Assembly: GCA_904380375.1 (NCBI GenBank)
Contig: CAJFID010000002.1
Span: 1-64,000, forward strand
Source of the DNA: Avimonas intestinalis
GTDB lineage: Bacteria; Bacillota; Clostridia; Oscillospirales; Acutalibacteraceae
DNA length: 64,000 bases
Direction: 5' to 3'
The notes under the pieces were generated by a model that was not told the DNA's origin, did not search any database, and was given only the letters and a program-made list of their open reading frames with translations. Shown in pieces: positions 37,450 to 45,637 of the stretch (position 1 is its first letter; every line of letters begins with the position of its first letter). The translations under genes were made by a program, and so were the position numbers.

Positions 37450-37953
37450 TCACTCAAACAGGTATGTCAGTTGAGCGAAAAAATTTGAGATGGCGGAACC
37501 AATCGATTCCAAAATACTGCCGGCTTCCTCCTCCGCCATTTCCACCTTGTCGCCGCTTCCCACCTGGATGTACTCAATTTGATAGGATTCCATTTTCTGC
37601 ATGCCCAGCGTATTCTGCGCGTAGTTTTCGACGCTTTCTGTCGAAACCATGCGGCCCAGCTCGTCGGTCAGGCGGGCCTCCTCGCTTTGCAGTTCGACCA
37701 GCCGCTCCTCGCGGGCGTTGATGACGGTGTCCAGCTCGGTCATCCGGACCCGGCTTGCCAGCATCAGGCCCAGCACCGTCACCGTGATCGCCGCCACCGA
37801 AAGGGTGGCCGCCGTATTCAGAACCGCTTGGATCTTCGCCTTTTTCCGCTGCGCCTTGAGCATCTTCTTGTTGGGCTTGAGCTCGACGATTTTCGCCGGC
37901 CTCGGCTCAAACAAAGAGAGGTCATAGGCTTCCGTTCCCCTGTTGCCAGCCAT
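37450..37953 (-). CDS. ftsL: FtsL-like division protein
   Basis: 167 residues: a basic cytoplasmic N-terminus (1-42), one membrane helix (about 43-68), then a coiled coil (RVRMTELDTVINAREERLVE and onward) ending around residue 120, and an acidic tail with a hydrophobic end. The sequence is poorly conserved; identity rests on topology and position between rsmH and the PBP gene, as FtsL in other clusters. ATG at 37953 preceded by a GGGGACGCGG stretch. Confidence 0.75.
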   Translation of the reverse strand: MAGNRGTEAYDLSLFEPRPAKIVELKPNKKMLKAQRKKAKIQAVLNTAATLSVAAITVTVLGLMLASRVRMTELDTVINAREERLVELQSEEARLTDELGRMVSTESVENYAQNTLGMQKMESYQIEYIQVGSGDKVEMAEEEAGSILESIGSAISNFFAQLTYLFE

Positions 37954-38015
37954 ACCGCGTCCCCTTTCGTATCGTTAGCCCCTGCGGGCAGGTTTCCTGT
38001 TCTGTGCCCAACCGC

Positions 38016-39005
38016 CTATCCGCCGCCCTGTACGGCGGAGACGTCGGCTTCGTGGATTTTCTCAATGCAGCGGAGCTTGGCGCTGCGCGCCCGGGGGTTG
38101 TCCGCCAGCTCCTGCGCCGACGCTTCGGCCGGCTTGCGCAGGATAAGCCGCGCCGCCGGCGTCCTTCCGCACACGCACACCGGGAAATCCGGCGGGCAGG
38201 TGCAGCCCTTGCAGAGGGCGGCGAACCGCTGCTTGACCATCCGGTCCTCCAGCGAATGGAAGGTAATCACCGCCAGGCGTCCCCCCGGCTTGAGGCAGCG
38301 GAACGCCGTGTCCAGCGCTTCGGACAGGCAGTCCAGCTCGCCGTTGACCGCGATGCGCAGCGCCTGGAACACCCGGCGGGCCGGATGGCCCTCCCGCCGG
38401 TAGGAGGCAGGCACCGCCTGCCGGATGATGTCCGCCAAGCGCCCGGTCGTTTCCACCGGCTGCCCCGCCCGTTCCCGCACGATCGCCCGGGCAATCGGCC
38501 GGGCGTATTTTTCTTCCCCAAAACGGAAAAAAATCGAAGCCAGCTCCCGCTCATCCAGCGTGTTGACCAGATCCGCCGCCGTGCGGCCGCTCTGGCTCAT
38601 CCGCATATCAAGCGGGGCGTCCATATGGTAAGAAAAGCCGCGTTCGGCGGTATCCAGCTGGTGGGAGGATACCCCGATATCCAGCAGGATCCCGTCCGCG
38701 GGGCCAAGCCCCTCGGCAGCCAGCACCTGCTCCATCTCGGTGAAGTTTGCCTGGACGACCACAGCGGGAAGCCCCGCCAGCCGGCGGCCCGCCGCCTCAA
38801 CCGCATCGGGATCCCGGTCAAGCGCAAGCAGCCGCCCACCCCGCAGCCGGGAGGCAATGGCAAAGGAGTGCCCGCCGCCTCCCGCGGTGCCGTCCACATA
38901 CAGCCCATCCGGGCGGACAGCGAGCGCACAAAGGGTCTCTTCCAACAGCACGGGGATATGGTAGGCCCCCGCCTGCCCATCGTTTTGATTGATTCCGTCC
39001 GTCAC
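38016..39005 (-). CDS. rsmH: 16S rRNA (cytosine1402-N4)-methyltransferase RsmH
   Basis: 329 residues. The N-terminus has YHIPVLLEETL and the SAM motif VDGTAGGGGHSFAI, followed by LDIGVSSHQLD, and the late FHSLEDRMVKQRF motif is intact. It methylates C1402 in the ribosomal P site. The start is uncertain: I chose GTG at 39005, behind a GGGCGGTGGGCGG stretch; an ATG at 39053 in the same frame would lie 11 bp after the mraZ stop. Second gene of the MraZ-led operon. Confidence 0.94.
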   Translation of the reverse strand: MTDGINQNDGQAGAYHIPVLLEETLCALAVRPDGLYVDGTAGGGGHSFAIASRLRGGRLLALDRDPDAVEAAGRRLAGLPAVVVQANFTEMEQVLAAEGLGPADGILLDIGVSSHQLDTAERGFSYHMDAPLDMRMSQSGRTAADLVNTLDERELASIFFRFGEEKYARPIARAIVRERAGQPVETTGRLADIIRQAVPASYRREGHPARRVFQALRIAVNGELDCLSEALDTAFRCLKPGGRLAVITFHSLEDRMVKQRFAALCKGCTCPPDFPVCVCGRTPAARLILRKPAEASAQELADNPRARSAKLRCIEKIHEADVSAVQGGG

Positions 39006-39063
39006 GCCGCCCACCGCCCTTTCCTGCCGGGCGGCCTGCCCGGTGCCGGCCATTCCCGGGATG

Positions 39064-39483
39064 TCAGAAGCCCAGCTCCATGAATTCGGCTTCTACCTCT
39101 TCGGGCGTCATGGCGCCGCTGTCCTCTTCATAGCTCGCCGGGTTCCAAATCTCGGCGCGGTTGCCGGCGCCGATCACCAGCGCTTCCTTTTCCAGTGAGG
39201 CGTAAGCCAGCAGATGCTTGGGCAGCAGGATCCGCCCCTGGGCATCTACCTGCACGTCCGCCGCGTTGGAGGACAGGTACCGCTGAAGCCGGCGCGCCTT
39301 GGTAAACGGCATTTCCGCCAGCCCCTGCTGAAGCTTGTCCCATTCCGGCATCGAATACAGGCTGACGCAATGATCCATAACGGCCGCGGCGATGAACTGC
39401 TCGCCCAGCTTTTCCCGGAGCTTCGCAGGCACAAAAATGCGCCCCTTGGCATCAATATTGTGTTGATAGCGTCCGTACAGCAT
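39064..39483 (-). CDS. mraZ: Transcriptional regulator MraZ
   Basis: 139 residues with two SpoVT/AbrB-like repeats: MLYGRYQHNIDAKGRIFVPA and, from about residue 78, VDAQGRILLPKHLL; a DxKGR-type motif is in each. MraZ represses its own cluster by binding direct repeats upstream. Such repeats are visible at 39792-39831. ATG at 39483. First gene of the wall and division operon, behind a long leader of about 350 bases. Confidence 0.96.
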   Translation of the reverse strand: MLYGRYQHNIDAKGRIFVPAKLREKLGEQFIAAAVMDHCVSLYSMPEWDKLQQGLAEMPFTKARRLQRYLSSNAADVQVDAQGRILLPKHLLAYASLEKEALVIGAGNRAEIWNPASYEEDSGAMTPEEVEAEFMELGF

Positions 39484-39642
39484 CTGCGTATCCTGTCTTT
39501 CCGGCGGCCGCGTCCCCGGCCTTATGGGGAAACAAGCCGCCGTTTTGCGCCTCTCGGCCGTGCGAAGGGTATCCTGGCGAAAAGCCGCCTACAGCAGGGG
39601 GTTCAGCCCGCCGGCCGATGCGGCAGGGTTCTCCCCCGGCGT

Positions 39643-39763
39643 CTGCGGTGAATCCACAATCCACCTGCGGTGAATCACAATCCACCTGCGGTGAATCACA
39701 ATCCACCTGCGGTGAATCACAATCCACCTGCGGTGAATCACAATCCACCTGCGGTGGATTGTG
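39643..39763. repeat. 21-bp tandem repeat array in the mraZ leader
   Basis: Four exact 21-bp units (39665-39685, 39686-39706, 39707-39727, 39728-39748) plus a degenerate unit before (39643-39664) and a diverged one after. Each contains CACAATCCACCTGCGGTGAA. The last unit forms a 10-bp inverted repeat (CACAATCCAC...GTGGATTGTG, 39739-39763). Confidence 0.9.
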
Positions 39764-39791
39764 GTGGAAAACTCCGTGGAAAATGTGGATT

Positions 39792-39831
39792 TCCTCCACT
39801 CTCCACCACTTACCTCTACTTTCCGCCACTT
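39792..39831 (-). promoter_or_regulatory. MraZ operator: four 10-bp direct repeats
   Basis: On the minus strand the sequence divides into AAGTGGCGGA, AAGTAGAGGT, AAGTGGTGGA and GAGTGGAGGA, an exact 10-bp period with a TGG/TAG core, as described for MraZ boxes. It starts just downstream of the -10 box at 39839-39844, so binding would block transcription start or escape. Confidence 0.85.
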
Positions 39832-39838
39832 AATTATC

Positions 39839-39867
39839 ATTATAAAGGCTGATTTTCAAAATTGCAA
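39839..39867 (-). promoter_or_regulatory. Promoter of the mraZ (wall/division) operon
   Basis: TTGCAA (39867-39862), 17 bp, TATAAT (39844-39839) on the minus strand; AT-rich DNA continues upstream to about 40080. Confidence 0.85.
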
Positions 39868-40223
39868 GGGTTGTCCCAAATTTTCAAACAAGATTTTTCA
39901 AAAAAATTTGTGGGTTTTTCCATAAATCCCCTCTTGGCCTATAAAAAACACCCTATCCCGGAAATTTCCAGAAAACTCGATTTTGTCCGTCCTGTTTTGT
40001 CCTGTTTCTGCGTGGTTCTTCCCGCTTTCTTCTATTTTTTCTATTCCCGTGCTTTTTCACCGGGTTTTCCCCGGCTATTCACCAAATACATGCCGATTGG
40101 CGCCGGCCCGCTCGCTTCCTGTGCAAACCGTTTCCCAGCACCACCACGGCGCGCCGGTTCCTTTCTTCGGAAGGAGACCAGCCCCATCGGTACGGCGTTG
40201 GCGACAACCCCCCAGCGTATGGC
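39868..40223. other. Gene-free stretch upstream of the mraZ promoter
   Basis: Pyrimidine-rich, A/T-rich DNA to about 40080, then GC-rich. Short frames here do not look like genes. Nothing else seen. Confidence 0.5.
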
Positions 40224-40243
40224 GTAGGCCGCCCGTCCCCCCC

Positions 40244-40281
40244 AAAAAATGCCTGCGGCACGCGAATAGCTCACCGCAGGC
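40244..40281 (-). terminator. Terminator A after the proC-coaD operon
   Basis: Stem GCCTGCGG and complement, 15-nt internal part containing GCGAATAGCT, then T6 on the minus strand. Confidence 0.75.
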
Positions 40282-40335
40282 GGGACCAAGCTCATATGCA
40301 CAGGACACGTAACGCCGCAGGCCGCCCGTCCCCGC

Positions 40336-40375
40336 AAAAAAACACCGGCGGTGCGCGAATAGCTCACCGCCGGTG
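40336..40375 (-). terminator. Terminator B after the proC-coaD operon
   Basis: Perfect 11-bp stem CACCGGCGGTG and complement, 11-nt loop, then T7 on the minus strand; about 100 bp beyond the last gene of the operon. Confidence 0.88.
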
Positions 40376-40471
40376 CGTTCATTATAGGGGATTTTGGATA
40401 ACAAGGCCCCACCTGGCCGTCCGCTTTTTCACCCGATCGGCGGCCGTGGGATTCGCTTGGCCGGCCCAGTC

Positions 40472-40963
40472 CTATCGGCCCTCTTTGCCTTCGGGCGGCT
40501 CCGGCATCTCGGGTTTCGGCGGGTTGCGCAGGAGCTGGCGCGCCTGCCGCACCTCGCTTAAGCGCTGGGCCAGCGTTTCCTCCGTCCGGCGGAGCAGGTC
40601 CTCCGAGAAGTCGCTGGCCCCCCGGCGCATCTCCCGGGACTTCTGCTGCGCCTGGGCCATCATTTCATTGGCCTTCTGCTGCGCCTGGCGCACGATTTCC
40701 TCCTGCGCCACCATCCGGCGGGCGCGCTCCTCCGCCGCGCGGACAATGCCCTCCGCTTCCTTTTTTGCGGTGGCAACGATGTCCCCGCGGTCCGCAACGA
40801 TCGCCCGCGCCTGCCGCACCTCGCTCGGCATATTGCCGCGGATATCGTCCACAATATTGCGCAGGCGCTCCGCGTCCACCATGCATTTGCCGCCGGAGAG
40901 CGGGAAGCTCCACGCCTTATCAAGCATGTCGTCAATCTGTTCGAGCAATTCGTCTACCGTCAT
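40472..40963 (-). CDS. Coiled-coil protein of unknown function (DivIVA/ATP synthase b-subunit-like)
   Basis: 163 residues, almost entirely charged helix from about 35 to 145 (for example VRQARAIVADRGDIVATAKK and EEIVRQAQQKANEMMAQAQQ) with a Pro-rich acidic tail; no membrane segment. It resembles the small cytoplasmic coiled-coil proteins often labelled 'ATPase' in Clostridia, but I see no nucleotide-binding motif. The ATG at 40963 has AAAGGA 8 bases upstream. Last gene of the proC-rsmD-coaD operon, followed by two terminators. Confidence 0.7.
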   Translation of the reverse strand: MTVDELLEQIDDMLDKAWSFPLSGGKCMVDAERLRNIVDDIRGNMPSEVRQARAIVADRGDIVATAKKEAEGIVRAAEERARRMVAQEEIVRQAQQKANEMMAQAQQKSREMRRGASDFSEDLLRRTEETLAQRLSEVRQARQLLRNPPKPEMPEPPEGKEGR

Positions 40964-41011
40964 TCTGTTCATCCTTTCTCACCGGCGCCCCAGGGCCGCA
41001 GCCGGAGCCGT

Positions 41012-41530
41012 TTATCCCTTGGGCTGAGACCGGCCGTCGGCCGGCCGCCCCGCTTTATGGAACTTTTTCATAATATCCTCAACAATGCCGTCCGGCACAA
41101 AGCCCGTGATATCCCCGCCAAACTCGGCCACCTGCTTGACCAGGCTGGAGGAAAGGTACATATGCTCCGCCGTGGTGGTCAAAAACGCGGTCTCGGTGTC
41201 GGGGTTCAGCCGGCGGTTGGTCAGCGCCATCTGGAACTCGTATTCAAAATCCGACATGGCGCGCAGGCCCTTGACGATCACCGTCGCGTTTTTCTGCCGG
41301 GCGTAATCCGCCAGCAGGCCGTCAAAGCTGTCGATTTCCACATTCTCCATCCCGGCGGTGGCGCGCCGGAGGAATTCCACCCGTTCCTCCTTCGTAAACA
41401 TCGGCTGCTTGGCGGCGTTGGTCATCACGGCGACAATCACGCGGTCAAACATCCCTGCCGCCCGCCGGATAATATCCAAATGGCCAAAGGTCACCGGGTC
41501 AAAGCTGCCCGGGCAAACTGCCGTTTTCAT
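41012..41530 (-). CDS. coaD: Phosphopantetheine adenylyltransferase CoaD
   Basis: 172 residues. Penultimate step of coenzyme A synthesis (4'-phosphopantetheine + ATP to dephospho-CoA). Nucleotidyltransferase motifs CPGSFDPVTFGHLDII (T/HxGH) and YLSSSLVKQVAEFGGD (ISST/S loop) are present, as is KGLRAMSDFEYE. ATG at 41530. It follows rsmD by 79 bp, a conserved Firmicute pairing. Confidence 0.97.
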   Translation of the reverse strand: MKTAVCPGSFDPVTFGHLDIIRRAAGMFDRVIVAVMTNAAKQPMFTKEERVEFLRRATAGMENVEIDSFDGLLADYARQKNATVIVKGLRAMSDFEYEFQMALTNRRLNPDTETAFLTTTAEHMYLSSSLVKQVAEFGGDITGFVPDGIVEDIMKKFHKAGRPADGRSQPKG

Positions 41531-41609
41531 CTAGGTCGCCATTCCTTTCCCTTGCTCCATGCCAAGCGCCGGCAGGCCGGGGCCCGTCCCTGCCGCAGAG
41601 TGCGCACGC

Positions 41610-42185
41610 TTACTGTCCGGCCATAGCCGCGCCGCCCGACCAACGGTACAGCCGCACCACAACCCGCCCATACCGGTAGGTGCGGTCCAGGCGGAAATCC
41701 CCCGCCTGTTCGGGCAACTCCTGCCCCCGGTCGCTTTCGCAGACAATCACCCCGCCGGGATTCATATGCTCGGCGGTTGCCCGCAGCGCGGGCTCCAGCA
41801 AACCGGCGGCATACGGCGGATCAAGGACGGCAATATCAAAGCGGTCTTTCGTCCGGCCGAGGTAAGCCAGCGCGTCAAGGTTCAGCACCTGGGCGTTCCG
41901 GCTCAGGGAAGGCTCCCGCCGCGCCGCCGTATTCAGGTTGCGGCGGACGACCGCCGCCGCGGCCGGGTTTTTCTCCACAAAAACGCAGCCCGCCGCGCCG
42001 CGGCTGAGCAATTCCAGCCCCATCTGCCCCGAGCCCGCGAACAGGTCGAGCACCGCGCGCCCTTCTATCTCAAATTGCAGCGCGCTGCACAGGGCCTCCT
42101 TGACCCGCTCCGCCGTGGGGCGGGTATCCTCCCCCGGCAGCGTCTCCAAGCGGCAGCCGCGCGCCAATCCCGTAATAATCCGCAT
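41610..42185 (-). CDS. rsmD: 16S rRNA (guanine966-N2)-methyltransferase RsmD
   Basis: 191 residues. MRIITGLARGCRLETLPG, then TRPTAERVKEALCSAL, the SAM motif VLDLFAGSGQMGLELLSRGA and the catalytic DPPY in VLDPPYAAG are all in order. It modifies G966 of 16S rRNA. ATG at 42185, 46 bp after proC. Confidence 0.95.
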   Translation of the reverse strand: MRIITGLARGCRLETLPGEDTRPTAERVKEALCSALQFEIEGRAVLDLFAGSGQMGLELLSRGAAGCVFVEKNPAAAAVVRRNLNTAARREPSLSRNAQVLNLDALAYLGRTKDRFDIAVLDPPYAAGLLEPALRATAEHMNPGGVIVCESDRGQELPEQAGDFRLDRTYRYGRVVVRLYRWSGGAAMAGQ

Positions 42186-42231
42186 ATCCCGTCATCCTCG
42201 CCGAGCCGCCGTAGCGCCGCAAAGCAGGCAG

Positions 42232-43035
42232 CTACAGGGCCTTGTCCTTTTCGTAGCTGGCCGCCGCAGCCGCTAAGACCGCCGCCTCAAAGCCGCCGCT
42301 CTGCAGCGCGCAGACCCCTTCAATTGTGGTACCGGCGGGCGAACAGACCTGGTCAATCAGGGCGCGGGGATGCTCCCCCGTCTCCTGCAAAAGGCGGGTG
42401 GTCCCCAGCACCGCCTGGGAGGCGATCTTCAGCGCCGTCCCCTTCGGCAGGCCGTAGCGCACCCCCGCTTCGGCCAGCGCGTCAATATACAGCAGCGTAA
42501 ACGCCGGCGAGCAGCCCGCCAGCGCCGAAAAGGCGGAAAAGAGGCGTTCCTCCAGCTCCACCACCTCGCCGACCGCTTCAAAAATCTGCCGGACGATCCC
42601 CTTGTGGGATTCCGCCGCCTGGGCATTGCCGCAGAAAGCGGACATCGATTCCCCCACCTTGGCGGCGATGTTGGGCATCACCCGCACCACCGGCAGGCCG
42701 GCGCCGAGCATCTCCTCCAGCCAGGCCAGGGATTTGCCGGCGGCAATCGAAATCACCAGCGTCCCGCACCGGTGAAGGACCGGGGAGAGGGCGGGCAAAA
42801 CGGAGGGCAGGACCTGCGGCTTGACCGCCAGGACCAGGGCGTCCACCTGCTCCGCCGTTTCGGCGGCCGAGGTGGTCATGCAGATCCCGCAGTCCTCAAA
42901 AAGGCGGATCAGCTTGGCGCTGTCCGTATCGTACGCCACAATATCGCTGCCGCGGAACCCGCCGGCGACCATGCCGCGGATGATGGCGCCCGCCATATTG
43001 CCCGCGCCGATAAACCCGATTTTCACAGAACCCAT
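42232..43035 (-). CDS. proC: Pyrroline-5-carboxylate reductase ProC
   Basis: 267 residues. Last step of proline synthesis with NAD(P)H. Rossmann start VKIGFIGAGNMAGAIIRGM, VLAVKPQVLPSVL, VRVMPNIAAKVGES, and the C-terminal dimer region with SPAGTTIEGVCALQSGGFEAAV are intact. The ATG at 43035 follows GGGGGAG; the ATG at 43053 is less likely. First gene of the operon proC-rsmD-coaD-coiled coil. Confidence 0.95.
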   Translation of the reverse strand: MGSVKIGFIGAGNMAGAIIRGMVAGGFRGSDIVAYDTDSAKLIRLFEDCGICMTTSAAETAEQVDALVLAVKPQVLPSVLPALSPVLHRCGTLVISIAAGKSLAWLEEMLGAGLPVVRVMPNIAAKVGESMSAFCGNAQAAESHKGIVRQIFEAVGEVVELEERLFSAFSALAGCSPAFTLLYIDALAEAGVRYGLPKGTALKIASQAVLGTTRLLQETGEHPRALIDQVCSPAGTTIEGVCALQSGGFEAAVLAAAAASYEKDKAL

Positions 43036-43065
43036 GCCGCTCCCCCGTTTCATTATCCTGCTCCA

Positions 43066-43094
43066 ATTTTACCTGTATTCCGCGCATCTGTCAA
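43066..43094 (-). promoter_or_regulatory. Promoter of the proC operon
   Basis: TTGACA (43094-43089), 17 bp, TAAAAT (43071-43066) on the minus strand, about 30 bp before the proC start. Confidence 0.85.
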
Positions 43095-43282
43095 CCAAAG
43101 GATTCCTTAAGCCAGGGGCCCGGGCTCCCGGCCCGAGCCCCGCGGCCCGGCGCCGTCCGGAAAGCCTGCGGGCGCACCGGCAGCCGGCCCGCCGGCGGGA
43201 AGCGGCGCCTCTTCTCTTGCAGGGAGCGTGCATCGGCGCATGGCCTGCCGGGAAAAGCTGCCCGCGGCATTCCGCGGGGCGC

Positions 43283-45130
43283 TCAGCCGTTCTCGTCAAA
43301 ATATTTCCGCACCGCGTCGGCCGCCGGGTGGGAAATCCCTTTGACCGCAGCCAATTCCTCCGCCGACGCCTCGCGGATCGCTTTCATTGAGCCGAAATGC
43401 CGCAGCAGCGCCTTGGCCCGCGCCGGCCCGATCCCTTCAATCTCGGTCAGCACGGTGCCGATGCCGTTTTTCTGCCGCTGCTGGCGGTGGTAGGCGATCG
43501 CCCAGCGGTGGACCTCCTCCTGGATTAAGGAAACCAGCGTGAAAGCGGAGCGGCGGGCGTTGATCGCGATTTCCCCGCCGTCCTCCGCAATGGCGCGGGT
43601 GCGGTGATGGGCGTCCTTGACCATGCCGAAAACCGGGATGTCCAGGCCGAAGGAGGCGACCACCGGCCGCACCGCCGACACATGGCCCCGCCCGCCGTCA
43701 AGCAGGATCAGGTCGGGCAGGCGGCCGAATCCGGTCCCCTCCCCTTTGTGCTGCTCGTATTCGTTCAGCCGCCGGGCAATGACCTCCCGCATCGAGCCGT
43801 AGTCGTCCTGCCCTTCAACCGTCTTAATCCGGAACCGGCGGTAGGCCGACTTCAGCGGCCGGCCGTTTTCAAAGACCACCATCCCGGCGACGTTGTTGCT
43901 GCCGCCGGTGTTGGAAATATCGTAGCTTTCAATATACGCGGGCGGCTCGGGCAGGCCCAGAAGCCGGGCCAGCTCGTCCAGCGCCGCCGCGTCCCGGCCG
44001 GCGATCCCGGTCTGGCGGGCGATCCGCTCGGCCGCGTTGCTGCGGCACATTTCTACCAGCTGCGCCTGCTCCCCCTTCTGGGGCTGGACAATCCGCACCC
44101 GGCGGCCGGTCTTTTCGCTCAGCCAGCGTTCCATCAGTTCGCCGTCCTCAATCTCCCCATCGACCGTGATCTGGGGCGGGACATGCTCCCGCATCGCATA
44201 ATACCGGCGCAGGAATTCCGCCCGCGCCGCCGGCAAGCCGCCTTCGCGTTCCAGGCCGTCAACCAGAAAATCCTCCCGGTCGGAAAGCCGCCCGCTGTGA
44301 AAACGGAACACCTCAAAGCAGAGCTGATCCGTCCCCTGCGCCAGGGCGATCACGTCCTGCTCCGGGATCCGGGACATCACCACCTTCTGCTTTTGGCCCA
44401 GCCGCTCAATCGCGTGGATGCGGTCCCTCAGCCGGGCTGCCTTCTCAAACTCAAGGTTTTCCGCCGCCTCCTGCATCCGGGCGTTCAGGGTTTTGAGCAT
44501 CTGCTCGCTGCCCTGCGTCAAAAATTCCAGCGCCTGGCTCAGCCGCTCGTTGTAATCGCTTTCCTTGACCTTGCCCGTACAGGGGGCGCAGCACTGCGCG
44601 ATATAATAGTTGAGGCAGGGACGCTCCCGCTTGCCCTTGGCAAAGGTCCGGCTGCAGGTGGGGAGCTGGAAAACCCGGCAGGCTTCGTCCACCGCCTCCT
44701 GCACGGTAAAGCTGCTGACAAACGGGCCCATATACCTGGCCCCGTCGTCCAGCTTCTGCCGGGCGATGGCAATCCGGGAAAAGGGAGGCGGCGAAATCCG
44801 GACGTAATGGTAGCCCTTGGCGTCTTTCAGAAGGATGTTGTACTTCGGGCTGTACTGCTTGATCAGGGAGCACTCGAGCACCAGCGCCTCAAATTCGCTG
44901 TCGGTGACGATATAGTCGAAATGGTCGACGTGCGCTACCATCTGCCGCACCTTTTCGGGATGGTTGGTATCCGACCCGAAATACTGGCTCACCCGGTTTT
45001 TGAGCGCCTTGGCTTTCCCGATATAGATAATGGTATTCTGCGTGTCCTTCATAATGTACACGCCGGGCTGCAAAGGCAGCGCCATCGCCTGGCGGCGGAG
45101 CTCCTTGACTTTTCCGGTTCTGTGATCCAT
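43283..45130 (-). CDS. uvrC: Excinuclease ABC subunit C (UvrC)
   Basis: 615 residues. GIY-YIG nuclease domain (PGVYIMKDTQNTIIYIGKAK), a cysteine cluster (TCSRTFAKGKRERPCLNYYI, CCAPC), a UVR motif (about 205-240, QEAAENLEFEKAARLRDRI), an RNase H-like nuclease domain (ESYDISNTGG; DLILLDGGRGHVSA) and C-terminal helix-hairpin-helix motifs. It makes both incisions in nucleotide excision repair. The ATG at 45130 follows AAGGAG; the long upstream open frame is not supported. Confidence 0.97.
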   Translation of the reverse strand: MDHRTGKVKELRRQAMALPLQPGVYIMKDTQNTIIYIGKAKALKNRVSQYFGSDTNHPEKVRQMVAHVDHFDYIVTDSEFEALVLECSLIKQYSPKYNILLKDAKGYHYVRISPPPFSRIAIARQKLDDGARYMGPFVSSFTVQEAVDEACRVFQLPTCSRTFAKGKRERPCLNYYIAQCCAPCTGKVKESDYNERLSQALEFLTQGSEQMLKTLNARMQEAAENLEFEKAARLRDRIHAIERLGQKQKVVMSRIPEQDVIALAQGTDQLCFEVFRFHSGRLSDREDFLVDGLEREGGLPAARAEFLRRYYAMREHVPPQITVDGEIEDGELMERWLSEKTGRRVRIVQPQKGEQAQLVEMCRSNAAERIARQTGIAGRDAAALDELARLLGLPEPPAYIESYDISNTGGSNNVAGMVVFENGRPLKSAYRRFRIKTVEGQDDYGSMREVIARRLNEYEQHKGEGTGFGRLPDLILLDGGRGHVSAVRPVVASFGLDIPVFGMVKDAHHRTRAIAEDGGEIAINARRSAFTLVSLIQEEVHRWAIAYHRQQRQKNGIGTVLTEIEGIGPARAKALLRHFGSMKAIREASAEELAAVKGISHPAADAVRKYFDENG

Positions 45131-45162
45131 GGCGTTCTCCTTGGTGTCCTTTCTGTTATGCC

Positions 45163-45193
45163 AAAAAGCGCAGCCGCTTTGGGCGGCTGCGCT
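45163..45193 (-). terminator. Terminator between HPr and uvrC
   Basis: Stem AGCGCAGCCGC and complement with a 5-nt loop, followed by T5 on the minus strand. Confidence 0.85.
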
Positions 45194-45261
45194 GCGGAAA
45201 TACAGACAAGCAATGGCTAAGGATGCGGCAGCCGGCAAGGGCCGGCTCGGCAGTGAGGCTC

Positions 45262-45525
45262 TTACTCGGCAAAGCCGGACTGGACCAGGCTGACGAGCCC
45301 TTCCACGGCGGCTTCTTCATCGCTGCCGTCGGCGATAATGCGGATGTTGGTGCCGCCCACAATGCCGAGGGACAGCACGCCCAGCAGGCTCTTCGCATTT
45401 ACGCGGCGCTCTTCCTTTTCCACCCAGATCGAGGACTTAAATTCGTTCGCCTTCTGAATAAAAAACGTAGCGGGACGGGCGTGAAGTCCAACCTGGTTCT
45501 GTACCAAAACGTCTTTTACATACAT
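45262..45525 (-). CDS. ptsH: HPr phosphocarrier protein
   Basis: 87 residues. The PTS phosphorylation site H15 is in VGLHARPA and the regulatory serine S46 is in NAKSLLGVLSLG, so both sugar transport and HPr-kinase control are possible. The ATG at 45525 follows GAGAGGGAG; the longer frame to 45585 overlaps the promoter. Monocistronic, with promoter 45610-45637 and a terminator after it; ptsI is not adjacent. Confidence 0.94.
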   Translation of the reverse strand: MYVKDVLVQNQVGLHARPATFFIQKANEFKSSIWVEKEERRVNAKSLLGVLSLGIVGGTNIRIIADGSDEEAAVEGLVSLVQSGFAE

Positions 45526-45609
45526 GAGCAATCTCCCTCTCCAACAAGCGCCCGCCTTGTCCAGAAAAGGACGGGTCGCGGCCAAAGTACATCCAATTCA
45601 GATATCGGT

Positions 45610-45637
45610 ATTATACCACAAATGGTTTTCCCGTCAA
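45610..45637 (-). promoter_or_regulatory. Promoter of the HPr gene
   Basis: TTGACG (45637-45632), 16 bp, TATAAT (45615-45610) with an extended TGG in front, on the minus strand. From here to the trmD stop (45838) I see no gene. Confidence 0.8.

Larger units (their letters stand above)
40224..40382 (-). repeat. Two direct copies (~65 bp) of a terminator-bearing repeat
   Basis: Copy A starts at 40224 and copy B at 40317 (93-bp offset). Both have AGGCCGCCCGTCCCC, an A-run, and the loop GCGAATAGCTCACCG. The stems differ but remain self-complementary in each copy. Confidence 0.8.

Noticed and set aside
39643..39763. CRISPR array
   Set aside because: The units are contiguous 21-mers without spacers, and no cas genes are present.
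39640..39800. DnaA boxes or a replication origin in the 21-bp array
   Set aside because: The repeat core AATCCAC resembles part of TTATCCACA but misses at two or more positions in every copy, and no dnaA or dnaN is nearby.
40041..40412. Small protein genes on the minus strand with repeated Ala-Val-Ser-Tyr-Ser-type peptides
   Set aside because: The repeated peptides simply follow the two terminator repeats, appear in more than one frame, and lack ribosome binding sites.
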